Below are positions 54,045 through 62,858 of a DNA stretch of 64,000 nt, in pieces. The position numbers and the translations under genes were made by a program. Positions within the stretch are counted from its first letter, which is position 1; every line of letters starts with the position of its first letter. A model generated the notes under the pieces. It saw nothing but the letters and a program-made list of their open reading frames with translations. It made no database searches and was not told where the DNA came from. Source of the DNA: Anaeromassilibacillus senegalensis (lineage in GTDB: Bacteria > Bacillota > Clostridia > Oscillospirales > Acutalibacteraceae); assembly GCF_021531715.1 (NCBI RefSeq), contig NZ_JAFBIT010000001.1, positions 992,001-1,056,000 of the forward strand, given 5' to 3'.

Positions 54045-54143
54045 GTCAAGCCTCCTTCAGAACTGATATTTTGGAAAACTAAGGGGGTAAAGATCGTTCG
54101 GCGCTCCGCATACGCGAAACGCCGAAAATCATTTTGCTTTAAA

Positions 54144-57100
54144 TCAGACCTCAACGACACCGTCAAAGATCTTTTCTGCGCCGCCGGTCATGAGAACGCG
54201 CTCGTCCGTATAGCAGACCGAGAGGTCGCCGCCCTTGAGGATGACGCGGATGTTCTCGCCCTTCTCACAGCGCCCATTCAGCGTTGCCGCTACGACCGCC
54301 GCGCAGGCACCCGTACCGCAGGCCATCGTCTCGCCGCTGCCGCGCTCCCAGACGCGCACCTTGAGCGTAGACTCGTCGACAACCTCGATGAACTCGACAT
54401 TGACGCGCTCCGGGAAGAGCGGGTTGTACTCGAATTTCGGGCCAATGGCCGTGAGATCGAGCTTATCGACGGAGGGCGTGAACACCGCGCAGTGCGGGTT
54501 ACCCATCGAAGCGCACGTGATGTAATACTCGTGGCCATCGATGATGACCGGCTTGTTGATGACGACATCGCCGGTAAGCTTGACCGGAACCTGTTCAGGC
54601 TTCAGTTCCGCAGCGCCCATATCGACCGTGATCTTGTACGCCTTGCCGTTCATCGTCGTAATCCGGCATTCCTTGATACCGCTCTTTGTATCGATGCGGA
54701 GAACCGGTTTTCTCACGATGCCGTTGTCGAAGAGGTACTTCGCAACGCACCGGATGCCGTTGCCGCACATCATGCCCTCGCTGCCGTCGCGGTTGAACAT
54801 GCGCATCTCGGCGTCTGCCTTTTCAGACGGGCAGATCAGAATGACGCCGTCGCCGCCGACGCCGTTGTGGCGGTCGGAGAGGTAGATGGACAGGAATTCC
54901 GGAGAAGAAACTTCATTTTCAAAGCAATTGATATAGATATAGTCGTTGCTGCACGCTGACATCTTTGTGAACGGCAGCTTGACCTTCTCTTTTTTGAGGT
55001 TGTTGATGTCCACAATCTCCGTGTTGTACGGGGTGTAGCGGCTCATCAGGCTATCCGCAAGTGCGTTCGCCGTATCGATCGCCGTCAGGCACGGAATGCC
55101 GAGCAGCGCTGCCTTGCGGCGGATCTTAACGCTGTCGCGCGCGGGGTTTCTGCCCTTTGCGGAGGTGGAGATGATATACGCCAGCTTGCCGCTCTCGAGC
55201 AGCGTGATCGTATTGACCGGGCTTTCGTGGATCTTATCGACAATCTTCACGGAGAGACCGAGCTTCGCGAGCACCGTGGCGGTACCGGTCGTCGCATAGA
55301 GCGGGAAGCCCATCTTGTCGAACTTCTTCGCGATCTCGCCGATCTCCTTCTTGTCGCCGTCGCGGACGGTGATGAACACGCCACCCTTCTTGTTCATCTT
55401 GCTGCCCGATGCGATCAGGCCCTTGTAAAGCGCCTCTTCGAGGTTATTGCCAATGCCGAGCACCTCGCCGGTAGACTTCATCTCCGGCCCAAGCTGTGTG
55501 TCGACGTCCGTCAGCTTCTCGAACGAGAACACCGGCACCTTGACCGCCGTGTACGGGGAGGTTTTGTAGAGACCCGTGCCAAAGCCAAGGTCAGTGAGTT
55601 TCTGGCCAAGGCTTACCTTCGTCGCGAGGTCGCACATTGGAACGCCTGTGACCTTGCTCAGATACGGAACCGTTCTGGAAGCACGCGGATTAACCTCAAT
55701 GACGTAGATCTCACGATCCATGATGATATACTGGAGGTTGATCAAACCGATGGCCTGAAGCTCGGTGCAGAGCATCTCAGTCGTCTTGACGATCTTCGCG
55801 CTGAGCTCGTCGTCGATGTCCTTCGCCGGGTAGACCGCGATGCTGTCGCCGGAGTGGATGCCCGTGCGCTCCACGTGCTCCATGATGCCCGGGATCAGGA
55901 TATTCTCGCCGTCGCAGATGGCGTCGACCTCGATCTCGGTGCCGCTGAGGTACTTGTCGATGAGCACCGGGTTGTCCTGCTTCTGGCGCAGGATGATCGC
56001 CATGTACTCCTTGATGTCCTCGTCGCCGTACGCGATGATCATGTTCTGACCGCCGAGCACGTACGACGGACGCATCAGAACCGGGTAGCCGAGGTCGTGC
56101 GCTGCAGCGAGCGCCTCGTCCGCTGTCATGACCGTGTGGCCCTTCGGTCGCTTGATGTTGCAGCGCTCAAGCAGCGCCTCAAAGCGCTCTCTGTCCTCCG
56201 CCGCATCGATGCTGTCCGCGGAGGTACCGATAATCGGAACATTGTTCTTCGCGAGCGTCTTGGTCAGCTTGATGGCGGTCTGTCCGCCGAACGCGACGAC
56301 AACGCCCTTCGGCTTTTCGATGTTGATGATATTCATGACGTCTTCGCTGCACAGCGGCTCAAAATACAGTCTGTCCGCCGTATCGAAGTCCGTGGAAACC
56401 GTTTCCGGGTTGTTGTTGATGATGACAACCTCATAGCCGAGGCGCTGGAGCGACTCCACACAGTGCACGCTGGCGTAGTCGAACTCGATGCCCTGACCGA
56501 TGCGGATCGGGCCGGAGCCGAGCACGATGACCGTCTCCTTGCCGCTCTTGCCTATGAACTCGAACGCTTCGTTCTCGCCGCCCTGCTCCGGCGTATCGTA
56601 CGTGCCGTAGAAGTACGGCGTCGTTGCGGAGAACTCGCCCGCGCACGTATCAACCATCTTGAAGGTCGCTTCATGGCGGAACGTGGGCGCTGTGCCGCAG
56701 AGACGGGTCAGCGCGTCGTCCGTATAGCCGAGCTTTTTGCCGCGCGTATACTGCTCCTGGGTCAGCGGCTGACCCGCAATCTCGCGCTCGTAGTTGAGAA
56801 GGTTCGCGATCTTATCGAGGAACCACATATCGATCATCGTGAAGTCGTGAATATCCTTCGTCGGGACACCGCGCTTCATCAGCTCGTAGATTGCGAACAA
56901 CCGCTCGTCCGTCGCGTCCTTCAGAATCTGCCAGAGCGCGCTGTCTTCATAAGACGCGAACTTCGGCATGTTCAGCGTATCGAGCGAAATCTCCGCGCCG
57001 CGCACTGCCTTCATCAGCGCCATTTCGAACGTATCGGCGATGGACATGACCTCGCCGGTCGCCTTCATCTGCGTGCCGAGGTTGCGCTTTGCGTAGACGA

Positions 57101-58193
57101 ATTTATCGAACGGCCACTTCGGGAACTTGACCGCCACATAGTCGATGGACGGCTCAAACGCCGCATACGTCTTACCGGTAACGGCGTTGATGATCTCATC
57201 GAGCGTATAGCCGATGGCGATCTTTGTCGCGACCTTTGCAATCGGGTAACCCGTTGCTTTCGATGCCAGCGCCGAAGAGCGCGACACACGCGGGTTGACC
57301 TCGATGACCGCGTATTCGAACGAGGTGGGATGCAGCGCAAACTGGCAGTTGCAGCCGCCCTCAACGCCGAGCGCGTCGACGATGCTGATCGCTGCCGTGC
57401 GAAGCATCTGATATTCCTTATCGGAAAGCGTAACCGCCGGCGCGATGACAATGCTGTCGCCAGTGTGCACGCCGACCGGGTCGAGGTTTTCCATGGAGCA
57501 GACCGTGATGGAGTTGCCGAGGCTGTCCCGGATGACCTCAAATTCGATCTCCTTCCAGCCCGCGATGCTCTTTTCGACGAGGATCTGGGTGATCGGCGAA
57601 AGCGCAAGACCGTTTGCTGCGACCTCCATCAGCTCCTCACGGTTTTCAACGATACCGCCGCCGGTGCCGCCGAGTGTGAACGCCGGACGGATAATCACCG
57701 GGTAAGTGATTTCTTCGGCAAATTCCAGCGCGTCTTCAACCGTCGTGACGACCTTCGAGGGGATGCAGGGCTGCCCGATGCTCTCCATCGTATCCTTGAA
57801 CATCTGGCGGTCCTCTGCCTTGTCGATGGTTTCGGGAGACGCGCCGAGCAGGCGGACGTTGTGCTTTTTGAGGAAGCCCTCCTTGGCAAGCTGCATGGAG
57901 AGCGTAAGGCCGGTCTGACCGCCGAAGCCGGAAAGAATGCTGTCCGGCTTTTCTTTTTCAATAATGCGCTTGATCGTCGGCAGCGTGAGCGGCTCGATGT
58001 AGATGTGATCCGCCATCGCGTTATCCGTCATGATAGTCGCCGGGTTCGAGTTGACAAGGACGATCTCGATGCCGTCCGCTCTGAGTGCGCGGCACGCCTG
58101 TGTGCCGGCATAGTCGAACTCCGCAGCCTGTCCAATGACGATCGGACCGGAACCGATCACGAGAACTTTCTTTATATCTTTATTCAGTGGCAT
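54144..58193 (-). CDS. carB: Carbamoyl-phosphate synthase large subunit fused to diaminopimelate epimerase
   Basis: A 1,349-residue single open frame. Residues 1 to about 1065 are a complete CarB: two ATP-grasp halves (VLVIGSGPIVIGQAAEFDYAG and VIVLGSGPIRIGQGIEFDYAS starts; EVNPRVSRSS and EVNPRASRTV metal loops) and a C-terminal MGS-like allosteric domain (about 930-1065). Residues about 1072-1349 are a full DapF: FTKMSACSNDYIYINCF, GMMCGNGIRC (Cys1143) and MACGTGACA (Cys1292), ending like the separate DapF. The usual His in KMHGxxND is Ser here. Both activities are predicted; there is no stop, frameshift or internal Shine-Dalgarno break at the junction. Confidence 0.93.
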   Translation of the reverse strand: MPLNKDIKKVLVIGSGPIVIGQAAEFDYAGTQACRALRADGIEIVLVNSNPATIMTDNAMADHIYIEPLTLPTIKRIIEKEKPDSILSGFGGQTGLTLSMQLAKEGFLKKHNVRLLGASPETIDKAEDRQMFKDTMESIGQPCIPSKVVTTVEDALEFAEEITYPVIIRPAFTLGGTGGGIVENREELMEVAANGLALSPITQILVEKSIAGWKEIEFEVIRDSLGNSITVCSMENLDPVGVHTGDSIVIAPAVTLSDKEYQMLRTAAISIVDALGVEGGCNCQFALHPTSFEYAVIEVNPRVSRSSALASKATGYPIAKVATKIAIGYTLDEIINAVTGKTYAAFEPSIDYVAVKFPKWPFDKFVYAKRNLGTQMKATGEVMSIADTFEMALMKAVRGAEISLDTLNMPKFASYEDSALWQILKDATDERLFAIYELMKRGVPTKDIHDFTMIDMWFLDKIANLLNYEREIAGQPLTQEQYTRGKKLGYTDDALTRLCGTAPTFRHEATFKMVDTCAGEFSATTPYFYGTYDTPEQGGENEAFEFIGKSGKETVIVLGSGPIRIGQGIEFDYASVHCVESLQRLGYEVVIINNNPETVSTDFDTADRLYFEPLCSEDVMNIINIEKPKGVVVAFGGQTAIKLTKTLAKNNVPIIGTSADSIDAAEDRERFEALLERCNIKRPKGHTVMTADEALAAAHDLGYPVLMRPSYVLGGQNMIIAYGDEDIKEYMAIILRQKQDNPVLIDKYLSGTEIEVDAICDGENILIPGIMEHVERTGIHSGDSIAVYPAKDIDDELSAKIVKTTEMLCTELQAIGLINLQYIIMDREIYVIEVNPRASRTVPYLSKVTGVPMCDLATKVSLGQKLTDLGFGTGLYKTSPYTAVKVPVFSFEKLTDVDTQLGPEMKSTGEVLGIGNNLEEALYKGLIASGSKMNKKGGVFITVRDGDKKEIGEIAKKFDKMGFPLYATTGTATVLAKLGLSVKIVDKIHESPVNTITLLESGKLAYIISTSAKGRNPARDSVKIRRKAALLGIPCLTAIDTANALADSLMSRYTPYNTEIVDINNLKKEKVKLPFTKMSACSNDYIYINCFENEVSSPEFLSIYLSDRHNGVGGDGVILICPSEKADAEMRMFNRDGSEGMMCGNGIRCVAKYLFDNGIVRKPVLRIDTKSGIKECRITTMNGKAYKITVDMGAAELKPEQVPVKLTGDVVINKPVIIDGHEYYITCASMGNPHCAVFTPSVDKLDLTAIGPKFEYNPLFPERVNVEFIEVVDESTLKVRVWERGSGETMACGTGACAAVVAATLNGRCEKGENIRVILKGGDLSVCYTDERVLMTGGAEKIFDGVVEV

Positions 58194-58241
58194 AGTTGTA
58201 ACATTCCTTTCCAGTATAAAAAGACTTCTGCATTCGTATGC

Positions 58242-58263
58242 CTGCCGGCTTCCCGCCCGGCAG
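58242..58263 (-). promoter_or_regulatory. Intercistronic hairpin between carA and carB
   Basis: Seven-base arms CTGCCGG (58242-58248) and CCGGCAG (58257-58263) sit in the 83-base gap. A shorter hairpin and a T run follow downstream on the minus strand (near 58227-58236), so weak attenuation or mRNA stabilisation is possible. Confidence 0.35.
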
Positions 58264-58276
58264 ATTCCGACCCGTG

Positions 58277-59350
58277 TCAGGACTTTTTCATCATATCAAA
58301 AAAGGTTTCGAAGAGGAAAGAGGTGTCGCAGGGACCGCCGCAGGCTTCCGGGTGGAACTGCACCGAGAACGCCGGAATTTTCTTGTAGCGGATGCCCTCA
58401 CACGTTTTGTCATTGACGTTGATAAAGTACTCCGAGGCGATTTCACGGTCGATGCTCGAGGACACAACCGCATAGCCGTGGTTCTGGCTGGAAATATAGA
58501 CGCGGCCGGTTTCGAGGTTCTTGACCGGCTGGTTCGCGCCGCGGTGACCATACTTGAGCTTTTCGGTCTTAAAGCCGTTCGCGAGCGCCAGAAGCTGATG
58601 CCCGAGGCAGATGCCGAAAAGCGGAATATTCAGCTGCATGATTTCCTGCAGGTTGCGGATCACCTCCGGATTGTCCGCCGGATCGCCGGGGCCGTTCGAG
58701 AGCATGATGCCGTCCACGCCGAGCGCGCGAATCTGCTCCGCCGTCGTGTTGTACGGGCAGATGATGACCTCTGCGCCGAACTTCTCGAGCTTGCGGCGGA
58801 TATTCTCCTTCATGCCGTAATCCATCAGCGCCACCGTCACAGTCTTGTTCGGATTCGTGTGGCGCTCAATCTCCTTGACGGAGGTACTCTCCACCGCCTT
58901 TTCCACGCGGTAGGCGCGGAGCTGATCGAAATCGACATTTGCGGGATCGGTTGTGATCATGCCGTTCATGACGCCGCTTTCGCGAATGATTTTCGTCAGG
59001 GCGCGTGTGTCGATACCGCAGAGGCCGACGACGCCGCGCGCTTTAAAAAAGGTGTCAAGATCCCCCTCCGAACGGAAATTCGAGGGCGACTGACACCATT
59101 CTTTTACAATATAGCCACGAGGACCGATCATGTTGCCCTCAAAATCAGAGGGGATAACGCCGTAATTTCCAATAAGCGGAAAAGTCTGAACGACGATTTG
59201 CCCGAAATAGCTCTTATCTGTGAGCGTTTCGAGGTAACCTGTCATGCCGGTTGTAAAGACGACCTCAGCCGTCACTTCTCCCGCCGCGCCGAAAGCTTCG
59301 CCGCAGAAAACCTTTCCGTTTTCGAGTACCAAATATGCTTTGTTGCCCAT
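58277..59350 (-). CDS. carA: Carbamoyl-phosphate synthase small subunit
   Basis: A 357-residue glutaminase subunit feeding ammonia to CarB for arginine and pyrimidine synthesis. Seen: the N-terminal domain (AYLVLENGKVFCGEAFGA, VFTTGMTGYLETLTDKSY), the class I glutaminase nucleophile Cys in LFGICLGHQLLALA, and the catalytic His-Glu in SVQFHPEACGGP. ATG 59350 was taken with AGAGGA upstream; an in-frame TTG at 59374 is less likely. It lies 30 bases after purF and 83 before carB. Confidence 0.96.
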   Translation of the reverse strand: MGNKAYLVLENGKVFCGEAFGAAGEVTAEVVFTTGMTGYLETLTDKSYFGQIVVQTFPLIGNYGVIPSDFEGNMIGPRGYIVKEWCQSPSNFRSEGDLDTFFKARGVVGLCGIDTRALTKIIRESGVMNGMITTDPANVDFDQLRAYRVEKAVESTSVKEIERHTNPNKTVTVALMDYGMKENIRRKLEKFGAEVIICPYNTTAEQIRALGVDGIMLSNGPGDPADNPEVIRNLQEIMQLNIPLFGICLGHQLLALANGFKTEKLKYGHRGANQPVKNLETGRVYISSQNHGYAVVSSSIDREIASEYFINVNDKTCEGIRYKKIPAFSVQFHPEACGGPCDTSFLFETFFDMMKKS

Positions 59351-59380
59351 AACGATACGTTCCTCTTTCTTCAAAATTTC

Positions 59381-60847
59381 TTACTGTTCCATTTCAAGTT
59401 TATCCGCAGCTTGGATCTTGGTCGCGTAATCGCCCGTAAAGCATCCGGTGCACAGCTCCAGCGCGCTTCCCTGACACGCCTCCATAAGGCCGTCCACGCT
59501 GATGTAGCCGAGCGAATCCGCGCCGATCTTCCGACGAATTTCTTCGATCGAAAGCCGGTTCGCAATGAGGTTCTTTTCGCTGCCGATATCCGTGCCGAAA
59601 TAGCACGTGTGTACGAAGGGCGGAGAAGAAATCCGCATGTGGATTTCCTTTGCGCCCGCGCTCCTGAGACTCGCAATTGTTTTCGCGCAGGTCGTACCGC
59701 GGACGATGGAATCGTCTACCAGAACGATGCGCTTCCCCTTCACCGAAGCCGCAAGCGGGTTCAGCTTGAGCCGCACGGCGTTTTCACGCTGCGCTTGTGT
59801 GGGGAAAATAAAGCTTCTGCCGATGTAATTGTTCTTCACAAAGGCCAGTCCGTAGCGGATGCCGCTTTCGCGCGCATAACCCATCGCCGCTTCCAGACCG
59901 CTGTTGGGCACGCCGCAGACGAGATCTGCGTCAACCGGATGCTCCTTGGCCAGCATCCTGCCCATGTTGAGGCGCGCCTCGTAGACGCTCAGGTCGTCGA
60001 TGACCGAGTCCGGACGCGCAAAATAGATGTATTCGAAAACGCAAAGGCTCTTTCTCGGCGCGATGGAATAGATCTCGCTGTGGCGGATCCGGCCGTTTTC
60101 GATCAACAGAATCTCGCCGGGCTTCACGTCGCGCACAAAGCGGAAGCCGCAGCTGTCGAGCGCGCAGGTCTCCGAGGCGACCGCCATACCGGTTTCGTTT
60201 TCACCGATGCACAGCGGGCGGTAGCCGTTCGGGTCGCGCAGCGCGACGATCTTGCCGTCGCCGGAAAGGATCACCAGAGAGAACGCGCCGACGAGCAGCT
60301 TTGCCGCCGCCTTCGCGCCGTCCAGCAGATTGCCGGCCTTCAGCGTTTTATAGGCGATCAGAGAGGAGATTACCTCGCTGTCGCTTGTTGCGGAGAAATC
60401 GAGGCCGAACGGCTCGAGCTTCTCCTTGATTTCTCGGGCATTTGTCACATTGCCGTTGTGCACCGTCGCGATGCGTCCCGTGAGGAACTCCGTGACGAAC
60501 GGCTGGACATTCTGCGTTGTATTGGAGCCGGTCGTGGAATAACGTGCATGACCGACGCCCGCCTTGCTCTTCGGATAGCCCATCAGGACCTCCGAGGTGA
60601 AGACATCGTCGACTAAGCCGACGTTTTTGTGGCAGGTGATCGCGTTTCCGCTGCAGGTCGCAATACCCGCGCCCTCCTGCCCTCTGTGCTGCATGGCCAG
60701 AAGCGCATTGTATGTGATACCCGCCGCCTCTGCGTAATCGGTGGTATTGGAAATGCTGACGCCGAAAACCGCGCACTCCTCGTGCAGCTTATCGCTGTCT
60801 GGGGCATTGATGGGGGCCTGCCCGGTCAAAAGGCTTAAATTTCTCAT
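59381..60847 (-). CDS. purF: Amidophosphoribosyltransferase
   Basis: A 488-residue enzyme of the first purine step, transferring glutamine amide nitrogen to PRPP. The N-terminal nucleophile Cys in HEECAVFGV follows a propeptide of about 26 residues that should be removed. QHRGQEGAGI and GRIATVHNGNVTN mark the class II glutaminase. The C-terminal phosphoribosyltransferase domain has the PRPP loop VLVDDSIVRGTTCAK and a cysteine set typical of the iron-sulfur Bacillus-type enzyme (CGVPNSG, ELCTGCFTG). ATG 60847 is preferred to GTG 60856 from Shine-Dalgarno spacing. Confidence 0.95.
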   Translation of the reverse strand: MRNLSLLTGQAPINAPDSDKLHEECAVFGVSISNTTDYAEAAGITYNALLAMQHRGQEGAGIATCSGNAITCHKNVGLVDDVFTSEVLMGYPKSKAGVGHARYSTTGSNTTQNVQPFVTEFLTGRIATVHNGNVTNAREIKEKLEPFGLDFSATSDSEVISSLIAYKTLKAGNLLDGAKAAAKLLVGAFSLVILSGDGKIVALRDPNGYRPLCIGENETGMAVASETCALDSCGFRFVRDVKPGEILLIENGRIRHSEIYSIAPRKSLCVFEYIYFARPDSVIDDLSVYEARLNMGRMLAKEHPVDADLVCGVPNSGLEAAMGYARESGIRYGLAFVKNNYIGRSFIFPTQAQRENAVRLKLNPLAASVKGKRIVLVDDSIVRGTTCAKTIASLRSAGAKEIHMRISSPPFVHTCYFGTDIGSEKNLIANRLSIEEIRRKIGADSLGYISVDGLMEACQGSALELCTGCFTGDYATKIQAADKLEMEQ

Positions 60848-60868
60848 GGGGATCACACTCCTGCAGAA

Positions 60869-61453
60869 TCAGTCATACGTCTTTAAAATGTTCTCCGCAA
60901 CGTTCCGTTTGGACGTGCGCATGTCCATCGCCTGCTTCTCGATGTACCGGTGCGCCTGTTGTTCGCTCATGCGCAGATATTCGACGAGAATGCACTTGGC
61001 GCGCGCAACAATCCGAATTTCCTCCATTTTGGTCTGGAGCTTCTTGTTCTCATTGTCAAACCGGCGCCATCGGTTCTGCGTGGCAATCAGCAGGCGAAGC
61101 GCCTGATAAAACAGCGGCCGTGCAACCGGCTTTTGGATCGTCAGAATGCCATACGGTTCCACTTTGGCGCTCACCTGATCGAAAAGCTCGCTTTTGACAA
61201 TGAGCATCGCGCCCGAAATCGCCTTCTCCACCACATGCATGGCGAGCTCGTGTCCGAATTCATCGGGCAGCGGCGCATTGACGATCACCAGATCATAGCT
61301 GTTCTGCAGCAGGAGCCGCCGTGCCTCACCGCCGTTCAGGACGGTGGAGATCGGATAAAACTCGCTCGATGACAGCATCTCGGTGATGTATGCCGCGCCC
61401 TTCTGCGTACCGGAAACAATCAGAACGCTGTGCTGGGCTATACCGTTCATCAT
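60869..61453 (-). CDS. ANTAR-domain antitermination regulator
   Basis: A 194-residue RNA-binding regulator. Residues about 8-125 form a receiver-like domain that lacks the usual acidic pair (VLIVSGTQKG), so it is probably not phosphorylated. A coiled linker (about 130-150) leads to a C-terminal ANTAR three-helix domain (AKCILVEYLRMSEQQAHRYIEKQAMDMRTSKRNVA). ANTAR proteins prevent transcription termination by binding paired hexaloop hairpins. GGGGTG lies six bases before ATG 61453. It lies 14 bases after glnA, which fits control of nitrogen genes. Confidence 0.88.
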   Translation of the reverse strand: MMNGIAQHSVLIVSGTQKGAAYITEMLSSSEFYPISTVLNGGEARRLLLQNSYDLVIVNAPLPDEFGHELAMHVVEKAISGAMLIVKSELFDQVSAKVEPYGILTIQKPVARPLFYQALRLLIATQNRWRRFDNENKKLQTKMEEIRIVARAKCILVEYLRMSEQQAHRYIEKQAMDMRTSKRNVAENILKTYD

Positions 61454-61467
61454 CGGCTGCACCCCAT

Positions 61468-62664
61468 TCAAGCGCCGTGCCGATCGGAACCGTACGTCTG
61501 GATGAAGGTCTTTACAAAATACTCCGGGAACACGTTCCGAATGAAGCTGCTCTTCTCAAAGAAGCGGAGCGCCTCCTCGGCGGATTTCGGCAGCTTCGCG
61601 CTGGTTTCGCGCGTGGAGTCCGGCTTTTGCAGCTTCGTCTTTTTCAGGAAGCCGTCGAGTCCGGCATAGATCAGCGCGGCATACGCCAGATACGGGTTCG
61701 CCGTGGAATCCGGCGAGCGCACCTCAATCGTTTTCGAGCCCGCCTTTTTGTAGGCGAAGCAGTGCCGGCTGGTCTCTGACCACGAAACGTACTCCGGCGC
61801 GCCGAACGCACCGAGCCGCTTGTAGGAATCGGCCGTCGGGTTCAGGATCGCCGTGATTTCCGCCGCGTGCGCCAGAATGCCCGCTAGGAAATTCTCGGAG
61901 CAGTCCCGGTCGTACATCGTCGGCGTAAACGCGATATGGAAGCCGTTGCCGTCCTTGCCGGGAATCGGGATCGGATCGAAGGACGCGGTGAGTCCGTTGC
62001 GCGCTGCCATCGTCTTGACAACAGACTTGTACGTGATCACATCGTCCGCCGAATGGATTGCGGAGCTGTGGCGGAAGTCGATGATGTTCTGTCCCGGTCC
62101 GCCGCTGTGGTGGGAGCTCTGCGGCGTAATGCCCATATCCTCCAGCGTGAGGCAGATCTCACGGCGGACGTCCTCGCCCTTATCCTCAGGCGCTGCGTCC
62201 ATAAAGCCGGCGTTGTCGAAGGGGATGTCGGTCGGATTGCCTTCTTCATCGTTTTTAAAGAGGTAGAACTCGTTTCTTGCCCCAAATTCAAATATTATAC
62301 CATGAAGCTTCGCAATGTCAACTGCCTTTTTCAGGATACCGCGGCAATCGATGTCAAATCCGCTGCCGTCCGACCGGCGAATGTCGCAGAAGAAACGGAC
62401 GACACGGCCGTGCGCCGGCCGCCACGGCAGAAGCGACATCGTGGACGTATCGGGTACGAGATACAACTCGCTGTCGTGCTCCTTCTCAAAGCCCGTGATC
62501 CGGGAAGCATCGATTGGGATACCCCGCTCGAATGCATCCGGGAGCAGATTCGGCTGAATGGCAATGATTTTCTGCCGGCCGAATACGTCGCAAAACGCCA
62601 TTTTGATGAATTTCACGTCGTTGTCCGCAATGAACTCGGTAACTTCCGATTCCGTATAGCGCAT
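61468..62664 (-). CDS. Glutamine synthetase family protein (short form)
   Basis: A 398-residue member of the glutamine synthetase superfamily, probably making glutamine from glutamate, ammonia and ATP. Seen: a reduced N-terminal beta-grasp part (IKMAFCDVFGRQK), the metal-site segment FGARNEFYLF, SSHHSGGPGQNIIDF, the ATP-site GNGFHIAFTP, and the C-terminal EVRSPDSTANPYLAYAALI. It is shorter than GSI-alpha (about 443), lacking the adenylylation region. Linkage to GOGAT pieces and an ANTAR regulator supports glutamine synthesis. A gamma-glutamyl-amine ligase remains possible. Confidence 0.82.
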   Translation of the reverse strand: MRYTESEVTEFIADNDVKFIKMAFCDVFGRQKIIAIQPNLLPDAFERGIPIDASRITGFEKEHDSELYLVPDTSTMSLLPWRPAHGRVVRFFCDIRRSDGSGFDIDCRGILKKAVDIAKLHGIIFEFGARNEFYLFKNDEEGNPTDIPFDNAGFMDAAPEDKGEDVRREICLTLEDMGITPQSSHHSGGPGQNIIDFRHSSAIHSADDVITYKSVVKTMAARNGLTASFDPIPIPGKDGNGFHIAFTPTMYDRDCSENFLAGILAHAAEITAILNPTADSYKRLGAFGAPEYVSWSETSRHCFAYKKAGSKTIEVRSPDSTANPYLAYAALIYAGLDGFLKKTKLQKPDSTRETSAKLPKSAEEALRFFEKSSFIRNVFPEYFVKTFIQTYGSDRHGA

Positions 62665-62685
62665 GTGCTGAAACCAATCCTTTCC

Positions 62686-62717
62686 GCAGCCGGAACTGCC
62701 CGCAGGCGGGCGGCTGC
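62686..62717 (-). promoter_or_regulatory. Structured leader before glutamine synthetase
   Basis: Arms GCAGCCG (62686-62692) and CGGCTGC (62711-62717) enclose an inner CCCGC/GCGGG hairpin. The structure ends just upstream of the GGAAAGGA Shine-Dalgarno, in a leader of about 100 bases. It lacks a T run and the hexaloops of a clear ANTAR target. Confidence 0.4.
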
Positions 62718-62771
62718 AACCGTACAGCACGGCCCAAAACACGCGGTTCTGCGCCGTTTCTGTATCGGTTC

Positions 62772-62801
62772 ATTATAGCATGTTCTCCGTTTATTTGACA
62801 A
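62772..62801 (-). promoter_or_regulatory. Promoter of glutamine synthetase gene
   Basis: On the minus strand TTGTCA (62796-62801) and a perfect TATAAT (62772-62777) are separated by 18 bases. It indicates that glnA can be transcribed separately from the GOGAT genes upstream. Confidence 0.65.
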
Positions 62802-62858
62802 TAAACAGAACGCACAATGTTTTATGACAGAAAGCGCCGTGTGTTGACGCACAGCGGG

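Noticed and set aside
54940-55020. Possibility that the carB-dapF join is a frameshift or missing stop artefact.
   Set aside because: The frame is continuous with normal codon use on both sides, and a linker of about 10 residues joins two complete domains; no alternative start with a ribosome site was seen at the epimerase boundary. Independent genomes would settle it.
55227-58388. A 1,053-codon open frame on the plus strand, antisense to carB.
   Set aside because: It is a coding shadow from GC-rich codon bias of the real minus-strand gene; its protein is low in recognisable motifs, Arg/Asp/His-rich, and lacks a Shine-Dalgarno.
58238-60616. A 792-codon plus-strand frame antisense to carA and purF.
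   Set aside because: Same shadow effect; both opposite genes are clearly recognised enzymes with promoters or ribosome sites in place.
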